DNA from: Pictodentalium vernedei
Taxonomy: Eukaryota; Mollusca; Scaphopoda; Dentaliida; Dentaliidae
Direction of reading: 5' to 3'
Length of the DNA stretch: 64,000 nucleotides
NCBI GenBank assembly: GCA_031216915.1
Contig: CM062290.1
Span: 253,090,581 to 253,154,580 of the forward strand
Positions 57,299 to 64,000 of this stretch are shown here, piece after piece. A program made the position numbers and the translations under genes. The notes under the pieces were generated by a model. It worked only from the letters and a program-made list of their open reading frames with translations. It had not been told where the DNA came from and did not search any database. Each line of letters opens with the position of its first letter. The first letter of the stretch is position 1.

Positions 57299-57540
57299 AC
57301 CCGCGTTGTGTCCTTGAGCAAGGCACTTTATCCCGGCACGTCGATGGTGCACATGTCTTCAACCGCTGTAACCCTGATTGAGCAGAGCTTGAACAGAGTT
57401 AGAATGTTGAGGAGCTGACAGTTGCTCGTCGATGCTCGGTGCTTCTCTCCGGGTACTCCGGCTTCCTCCACCCGTAAAACTGTCACGTTCACGATTAGCC
57501 ATTGTGCATAAGTATGCGACCTTAAACACCAATACATAAA
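57299..57540 (+). mobile_element. tRNA-derived SINE, 5' truncated
   Basis: Starts within the body (CCGCGTTGTGTCCTTGAGCAAGG), continues through GGGTACTCCGGCTTCCTCCACC and ends AACACCAATACATAAATG. The tRNA head is absent. Confidence 0.85.
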
Positions 57541-57546
57541 TGATGG

Positions 57547-57630
57547 AAATGATTCATCAGCATTTCAAAAGATATGGCAATTTGCCAGTTGGCAAATTGC
57601 CACATCTTTGAAAATGCTGATGGTTCATTT
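57547..57630. repeat. Hairpin, ~38-bp arms, no spacer
   Basis: AAATGATTCATCAGCATTTC, then GGCAATTTGCCA, pairs with TGGCAAATTGCC, then GAAAATGCTGATGGTTCATTT. It directly follows the SINE. Confidence 0.85.
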
Positions 57631-57823
57631 CAAGTAGTTATTTCCGTAAATAGAAAATGCAATTCTAATAAATACAACTGTAAAAGTTTTATAGTATTGG
57701 CCCATGGAATATATTATCTACAAATCCCAACAAATTTAGTTGCACTTGACTAACGAATTCCACATTCGGTCGCTTCGGTCCGTCTCTTCTACTTCAAGCA
57801 TCTCCCAACCCGAAGTTAAGGGT

Positions 57824-58045
57824 CTATATAAGTAATGGAGTTTTGTTTATTTTGAAAATTCTCATCTCTGATATTCTTTCAATTAAAATTAAATATACAC
57901 GAAATGTACATCAAAATGAAGATTGAGATGTATAGAACACGAAACACATGTGTAATCAACTCATAGAGTCGACCGTAGGCACCACTGGTTCCTGGAAGTC
58001 TGCTACCGTATTCGTACCAGAACTGATAATTTAATAATATTTCAC
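57824..58045 (+). repeat. Dispersed repeat RepY, copy A
   Basis: Matches the reverse complement of 60996-61212 with moderate divergence. Shared landmarks are TATATAAGTAATGGA.TTTTG, AACACGAAACACATGTG, CATAGAGTCGAC and CTGGAAGTCTG.TA.CGTATTCGTACCAGAACTGAT. No function is recognised. Confidence 0.8.
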
Positions 58046-58293
58046 GAGAACAACTTGTGGCCAAATGTGCTTTATATATCCATGAACAAAGTTAGGGTAT
58101 CAAAATTCTTTAAAACACAGCGACAGAGCTGCATGGGGGTAAATTCCAAAACCTTTGATTTTGTTTATATACTTTTTACTTTCGATTTCCAGTCGACTTC
58201 ATCGGACGGAAAAAAACAATTAAAAAAAACGCCGTCTAAAATCAAATAATGAGAAAGATCGCTTTAATACAGTATACTGTTATTAGATAGAGA

Positions 58294-58937
58294 TTGCACA
58301 GTTGCCATATTCAATGCAAGCCATCTACCAAGAAGAGGAAGATGAAAGTGCCTTCCCATTTCGCGGAGTCTGTCATGGTTGAAGGTTGTGGCCATCGGGT
58401 AGACGACGCAGACGCCAAACTGAAGCGCCAGTGGTATTTCATACTAGACCAAATTTTGTCGTCCCTGGCTGATAGGTTTGGAGCTGAACAAATTATTCTG
58501 ATGCGAATTGTGAACACCCTTAAACCGGACAATCCAGATTTCTTGAACGAGAGATCTATCCTAAACTTGGCAGAGAAAGCTAACGTTGAGACGGATCTCA
58601 CTGAAATTCCAACCTTCAGGAAACTTATAGCGAGGAGAGTTGCCAGAGGCGATGAGTATGGTTGTCTTATCCAAGTAATCTCGATATAATATTGGAGAAT
58701 GACATTTTCCCTTTCCTACGGAAGCTGTATGTTTATACAGTTACCCTTCCCATGACAAGCTGTACGGTCGAGAGGATGTTCTCCACAATGAACAGAGTCA
58801 AAACAAAAACTCGAAAATCTATGCTCACAAATCGACTGTCAAACTTGTCGATTCTATCATTTGAAGAGGATGTCCCTGACTACGATTTAGTCATAAATCA
58901 TTTCAAGACGAAACCTCGTCGCCTCCTCTTTTGACAT
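58294..58937 (+). pseudogene. hAT-type transposase, C-terminal part, frameshifted
   Basis: Two frames form one broken coding region. The first (58294-58689) holds a helical part with KLKRQWYFILDQILSSLADRF and PDFLNERSILNLAEKANVE. The second (58662-58934) gives LPMTSCTVERMFSTMNRVKT and MLTNRLSNLSILSFEED. This is the hAT C-terminal dimerisation domain, as found in hAT transposases and their domesticated relatives (ZMYM or THAP/P52rIPK-like proteins). The shift lies near 58675. The BED finger and most of the catalytic core are absent, so it is a 3' fragment. Confidence 0.8.
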
Positions 58938-59065
58938 CTTTAATTTTCTCCAATAGGCCTACTGAAATAAGATTAACTTACATGGTCAATAAATATATTT
59001 GCTTCATTATGAATGGGTGTTGACGAGCAATTTTCTTTCTTTCAAACTCTTTATCTACTGTGAAG

Positions 59066-59152
59066 AAATATGCTCGATTCTGTAGATTCATCTCACATTG
59101 GTATAAACCAACCGCCATAATGTGAGATGAGTCTCCAGAATCGAGCATATTT
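59066..59152. repeat. Inverted repeat, ~36-bp arms
   Basis: AAATATGCTCGATTCTGTAG pairs with CTCCAGAATCGAGCATATTT, and ATCTCACATTG with TAATGTGAGAT. Confidence 0.85.
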
Positions 59153-59327
59153 ATTACTATTTATTTGTACTACGCGCCATCGCATGACGTCAGATGGCTT
59201 CGCTATGGGTGAAACTTCAGACGCTTGCAAGTTGTAAGCAAATGGAAGAACTGACAGATCAGCTTGCAATCCGAGTAGATAAATAATGTCGTAGTATACA
59301 TTAAATATACAAACAATAATTTGGAGA

Positions 59328-59425
59328 AACGAATTTACACCTCTCGTTGGATGGTTGGGTCTATCCCACTTGCCAGAGGCTCGTGGGATAGCCCCCAACA
59401 ATCCAACTCATAGTGTAAATACGTT
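59328..59425. repeat. Inverted repeat, ~42-bp arms
   Basis: AACGAATTTACACCTCTCGT pairs with ATAGTGTAAATACGTT, and GGGTCTATCCCAC with GTGGGATAGCCCC. The loop is about 12 bp. Confidence 0.8.
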
Positions 59426-59869
59426 CTAGAGATGAGTGATTTTCTAATTTCTGTTCAATTTTCGATTTCGATTTTTTTTGACAAAAAAAAAACAAAACAC
59501 ACAATTCAATTTTTTGATTTTATTAAATTACCCAATTCTGTCATGAACGTTTCACATAGTTTGGAGTTTGTGAAATGTAGTTTTTGCTGTTGAAAAAACC
59601 AAGAGGATTTTCACCCCAAAAGCCATCAGAATGCCTCATTTGATCGCTTGGTTCGAAAATTTTCCGGGGAGAACCAAAGCCAACCGCTCCAACTCACCCA
59701 GACGCCTCTCATATTATGTAGACCCCGAAGCCGTCGCCATGAGCCGCCGCCAGCCATATTTTTCGTCAGCCACCGCCAGCCACATTTTTCGTCAGCCACC
59801 CGTATTATAAATCAACCACCACGAAATTTTGCGCCGGCTTGAGCCGTGTAAATTGTCAAAATTTCATAA

Positions 59870-60090
59870 TTAACTCTTCACATAATGCTAGTAGCAGACG
59901 ACAGTCGTAAAAAAAAGTTCTCGTATAACTAACAATTTTCATTTTTTGCTTCCAAAACATGGGCTATGACCCATCATTGGAACGAGCGCTCGTTTCAATG
60001 AGGGGGTCATAACCCATGTTTTGGGGGCAAAAAATGAAGATATTTAAAAAATTGAATGGCGATTTTCGTGTCCACCTTCGTAAGATTTAT
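59870..60090. mobile_element. TTAA MITE, decayed copy
   Basis: TTAACTCTTCACATAATGCT, GCAGACGACAGTCG and a hairpin core CAAAACATGGGCTATGACCC, CATCATTGGAACGAGCG with its complement. The right end has lost its CCC/TTAA terminus. Confidence 0.75.
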
Positions 60091-60569
60091 ACATCTCCCT
60101 TTCTAGCGCATTTTAGTTTTGTTTCATTCTACCAATCTGGGATAGCCATGTCTTTACACCTCACAGTTAGCTGAGTCGCCATGAGCCGCCAGTCGTTAAA
60201 GTTAAAACTTAGCCAGCTGGGCCAGCTAGCCAGCCATATATTCCTTCAACCAGCCACGAAAATGAATTTACATAGCTTCGGGGTCTAATATTATGACATA
60301 TAGATCGTGGAAACGCTGCCATCAAAATGAGTCATTTTCAAGAGGATCTCTGGTACAAGACTGGCTCTGGCTGGAAGGGAACTTGACACGGCTGTGGTTG
60401 CCCTTTACTCCCCATTTGCTATGTGTTAAAAGAGTTGAAAATGTGTCTTGAATTATCCTCTTTTTTTTGCCTGCATCAAAAATCGCAACATCATAGTAAA
60501 AATATCAACTTTTGATACCATGAAAATATAGACAATATTCACCCCCCAAATCCACCAGAATGCAACATT

Positions 60570-60745
60570 GGAGACTAGAATTTTAAAATTTTTCTGGGGG
60601 GGAGAATCCCCCCCACACCCCCCTTGTAATCCTCGCGCCTTCGGCGCTCGGAACAGATGCCTGCGGCATCTGTTAGTTGTGCCCCCCCATATATAAGTCG
60701 GGCCCCCCCGAAAAATTTTTCCTGGCTACGCGCCTGATGCAAGGT
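60570..60745 (-). repeat. Common invertebrate dispersed repeat fragment
   Basis: On the minus strand the frame reads ARSQEKFFGGARLIYGGAQ, a stretch often mis-annotated as protein in invertebrate genomes. The DNA holds GGCGCGTAGCCAGGAAAAAT and G-rich runs (GGGGGGGCCC). It is a repeat, not a gene. Confidence 0.6.
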
Positions 60746-60995
60746 ATCATGATATCTGTTGAAATTTCTTAGAATTACGATTTTGTTTTTAGATGGAAAT
60801 TCGTGGTATCGAGTGATTGGCGCATGTCTGTCGAGCATGGAAACCATCTTCAATAAAAAAAAATGCAGACAGTGTTGTCCTTTTCTTAAATGCAGTCCTA
60901 TCGCAGCCATCGAATGTGTTTGAATGCCCAGCTTTGTTACTGAATATCTGAAGCAAATTCGGCCACCACAAGTCGTTCTTGCAAAATATTTTTTT

Positions 60996-61212
60996 TTCAT
61001 CAGTTCTGGTACGAATACGATAACAGACTTCCAGGAACCAGAGGCGCCTGCTGTCGACTCTATGATTTGATCACATATGTGTTTCGTGTTCTATACATCC
61101 AAACCTTTATTTTGATGTATAATTTGTGTATATTTAATCTGAATTTAAGGAATATCAGAAGTGAGAATTTAAAAATAAACAAAATTCCATTACTTATATA
61201 GCCCCTTAAAAA
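60996..61212 (-). repeat. Dispersed repeat RepY, copy B
   Basis: Inverted partner of 57824-58045, about 3 kb away, running CAGTTCTGGTACGAATACGA at 61000 to CATTACTTATATAGCCCCTT at 61208. Confidence 0.8.
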
Positions 61213-62016
61213 AATAGACCAGACAATGACGACAAGCGCCATGCTCATCTAAATAACATACTAGCGGGTAATCGTGCATTTATCGAAATTTTTTGTTTAA
61301 CTTTTCTCTCCCCTGGCTGAACAACAGGTGCTCGGCACAAGCTGTGAAATCGAAAGAAATTTTGGTAAATGAAGTTTGTTTTTAAGGTGTTTTATGGTGA
61401 TTGTGCCAAAAAAGTGTTTCGCCGCACGGAAACCACCCACCCATCCGGACTTGCTACCCGGACCCCCCCCCCCCCCACCCCCACCCCACACACACCCCTG
61501 TGTTACCGAGCGGAAATTTTCCAAACCGATGAAAACGATACTCGCCACGCATATTCTTTTATGGACGACACTGTAACAGTTACCACGTGTATTTTTGCTC
61601 GCCAAGTCAGTTCTTTGTGCAAACATTTAATAATTACTACCAGTTTACGCTCTTATCAACCATGGAGATGAAGCAGGTAAAATGTATGGAAAACCAGCAA
61701 ACGAGGACTATATTTAGCTCTGATGTTCACTCGTCGAGACACAAGGAGAAATGACCTTTAGCATGTTGACACGAGGCCACTTGTTATCAAACAATTAAAA
61801 GATAAACGCGAAAGGAGAAAACTATTCACTGGAGCGGAGGCAGTGTGTTGGAAAAAGAAACAAGTTGTGTCTGAGGTCAATATATGGGGTGAGTAATTTG
61901 TGATGACACATTTCGCAGTCTGACTTCTTTATAATGTTATGCAGCGTGGACGTCTGGCAAAAGGAAAATTTCCCAGTCTGCCGATTACAATGCACCACTG
62001 GCTTTTAGCTCAACTT
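61213..62016. other. Intergenic sequence, no gene seen
   Basis: C14 run at 61463-61476 followed by CA repeats. No gene recognised. Confidence 0.45.
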
Positions 62017-62077
62017 TTGAGCTTTGTTTGCAGTTTATATTTAAAATCGGATATTTATTGCTGCAAACAAAGCTCAA
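62017..62077. repeat. Perfect 17-bp inverted repeat
   Basis: TTGAGCTTTGTTTGCAG (62017-62033) and its complement (62061-62077) around a 27-bp AT-rich loop. Confidence 0.85.
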
Positions 62078-62440
62078 CGAACGAAGCGATTTTTCCAATC
62101 AGTTGCACGAATTGGGAAACATGACCACATTATTGTTCTTCGTGAAATATACACGTAGTATTTGACAAAATTGAAATATACAACACTTCGTGTGTAGTTT
62201 ACACATTACCAAAGAAAGTGTATTGGTCATTGTGATGTCAAACGTTCAAAATATCAAGAAATTTACTTTTTTATTAATCGAGTCGGCACCAGACTTTTTT
62301 AGGTGAATTCCGTCATCAAGGAATTCCTCGACTGACTGAAAAATCGGTGTTGGGCTGCAGTGCGAAACGAAACAGCTTAGCAGCGTGCATGCCTGTGAAT
62401 GGCCGCTTCGAAAAAATGAAGTTTTCCGTTCAAATGAACC

Positions 62441-62528
62441 CACTAATTCATATTATGACATACATAAAGCATATTACAGAGGGACTTATCTGTAATATGA
62501 ATTATATATGTCGTAATATGAATTAGTG
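62441..62528. repeat. Foldback repeat, ~38-bp arms
   Basis: CACTAATTCATATTATGACATA pairs with TATGTCGTAATATGAATTAGTG, and ATATTACAGA with TCTGTAATAT. The GGGACTTA loop is short. Confidence 0.85.
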
Positions 62529-62600
62529 TGTTTTAAGATTCTGTTTATGTCGATTTTGTGTGTAGCAATCTGCCTTTGTTCTGGAGTATTTGCTGAATAA

Positions 62601-62624
62601 ATCTTATCTTATCTTATCTTATCT
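62601..62624. repeat. (ATCTT)n microsatellite
   Basis: About five units of ATCTT. A C15 run follows at 62677-62691. Confidence 0.9.
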
Positions 62625-62691
62625 GAGGTTCATTATCAAACGATCAGTTGTTAAAGCCATTTGACACTGTGTCTAACCCCCCCCCCCCCCC

Positions 62692-63182
62692 TTGATACAT
62701 TCAACCGCTTGAAAATGAAGGCTCACTCAACGAGAATAAAGGGAGGGGTTAAAAAATTGCACAGCTGAGAATGGCATACATTCGTTCGACGCTCTCAATG
62801 GTTTTGTTGCAAAATCTGTGCGTTTCAGCCCAAATGATCTACACGAGAATAAAAAGGGACTCATAATTACGATTAGATAAAAAAATCCTAGAGTGCTGTG
62901 GATTAAAGTTACCACTTTTTTCGTTGGCATCAGTGCCAGACCTGTTATAACACGTCTTTTGAATTTACCGGACTATAAATCGCAGGGTGGAACGGGAAGG
63001 ATGTGGTGAGGAATAATTTGAGGGGGAAAAAAGGATCTAACGGAAAGATAAAATATGCAAGGAATCAGGGGAACCGAAAGAAATGATGGGAGAGAGGGGG
63101 TGGGGGTGGAGGGGGACACCTTTCCCCAGACAAATACATCCGTTAGTGTAACAAGTTTATAACGGCAGTGCTTGGGGCACAT
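62692..63182. other. Intergenic sequence, no gene seen
   Basis: No repeat or coding motif recognised. The 63070-63115 part is purine-rich. Confidence 0.45.
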
Positions 63183-63490
63183 ATTTCATTTAACCGTTAT
63201 TGTAATCAACTTATTACAATAGTGGTTAATATAAACCTTTTCATCGAGAGCTATTGTAATAAACTTGTTACCATAACAGTTGGCGCGAACTTTTTCATCA
63301 ATCGCAATTATAATAAACTTATCACAATATCGGTTGATGGCTCAATGCAAACATTTTCAACGACCGCTGTTGTAATAAACTTTTAACCATTACTGTTGCC
63401 GCACACATTTCCACCAACTGCTATTGTAATAATTTTTTTACAATAACGGTTAATTCGAGTGTCTGTTCTGTCCTTATTCTAATAAGTTTT
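63183..63490. repeat. Degenerate tandem repeat, five units of ~60-65 bp
   Basis: Each unit carries CTATTGTAATAAACTT, then TTACCATAACAGTTG, then a variable ACATTTTCATCAA-like segment. The last unit is badly decayed. Confidence 0.8.
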
Positions 63491-64000
63491 TTTCCATCAG
63501 TTTGAGAATAAGCTAACTGTGCATTTCTTCGACAGACGAGCCAGTTTCATTCAAGATTTGATCTCTTTATCCACCACAGCAGCAAAAAAATAATGAAATT
63601 GTCTATATGGCAGATCTGAAGTATTTTGCTCCGGACAATGGCCGAGAAAACCATACAAATACGGATGTCATTGGCATTATACCTCCTTAAGCCTCCTTTT
63701 GTTCTTTCAAATACATCAACATTTGTACGGTTACAATTGTGGTTAAAATATTTGTAAAATACAATATGACCCTAATATAATTGACAGAGGTGGAGCACCG
63801 AAGATGAATTGGGCGACAGACAGGAGACCGATTTCCTGCAATTAAAATTTCTTGTATAAACTTTTTCGACGCTTTGCTTTTGAATGGTGTGAACCAACAT
63901 TCGGTTCGTTTATGCAGTTTGGAGAGTCTGGAATGATGATATCTGAGCGACGATCTGTCACATTTCAATCTAAAAGCCCACGAATGAAGTGGGAAAAGAA
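63491..64000. other. Intergenic sequence, no gene seen
   Basis: No repeat or coding motif recognised up to the end of the window. Confidence 0.45.

Noticed and set aside
60575-61000. 141-codon ORF with ARSQEKFFGG
   Set aside because: This is a translated dispersed repeat often mis-annotated as protein.

Overview
The window reads as repeat-rich, AT-leaning DNA from a metazoan, probably a marine invertebrate. The evidence is tRNA-derived SINEs, several classes of DNA transposon, non-LTR and LTR retroelement remains, a 153-bp satellite and no bacterial-style gene order. The species and phylum cannot be fixed from sequence alone. I found no intact host gene. Every protein-coding signal I recognise comes from a mobile element, and nearly all are broken.

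Layout. 0.7-2.8 kb: a small LTR retroelement on the minus strand with near-identical LTRs, a primer-binding site and a chromodomain ORF. 3.4-3.9 kb: a dead Tc1-type transposase tail ending at a 26-bp perfect inverted repeat. 5.7-6.5 kb: a degenerate tandem repeat and the first of six intact copies of a ~250-bp hairpin MITE with TTAA ends. 9.2-14.1 kb: a TA-flanked MITE, a dispersed repeat (RepX, second copy at 27 kb), then a degraded DDE-like transposase gene surrounded, but not interrupted, by at least eight exact copies of TACTTACGTTAC. 15.9-20.7 kb: the satellite array. 21.8-28 kb: hairpin MITEs and SINEs. 29.5-29.9 kb: a palindromic 21-bp minisatellite. 31-36 kb: a SINE, an inverted repeat, a 196-bp duplication and long G/C homopolymers. 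36.5-42.7 kb: a retroelement ORF that seems to lack its reverse-transcriptase core, then five fragments of non-LTR elements. 44-48.9 kb: MITE, SINE and minor tandem repeats. 49.0-53.3 kb: a 4.3-kb palindrome with almost no spacer. 54.8-56.7 kb: a Tc1 element with both terminal repeats, interrupted by a TTAA MITE. 56.7-63.5 kb: two SINE copies, a hAT transposase tail, small hairpins, an inverted pair of dispersed repeats and a ~60-bp tandem repeat.

How the parts relate. Nesting gives a relative history: the TTAA MITEs sit inside a SINE, inside RepX and inside the Tc1 element, so they are younger than those hosts. In two cases a matching empty site in this same window carries a single TTAA. The most interesting items are the transposase gene with its dispersed 12-mer, which resembles the many subterminal binding sites of some transposon superfamilies, and the 4.3-kb foldback element. 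Family names rest on remembered motifs, not on database searches.
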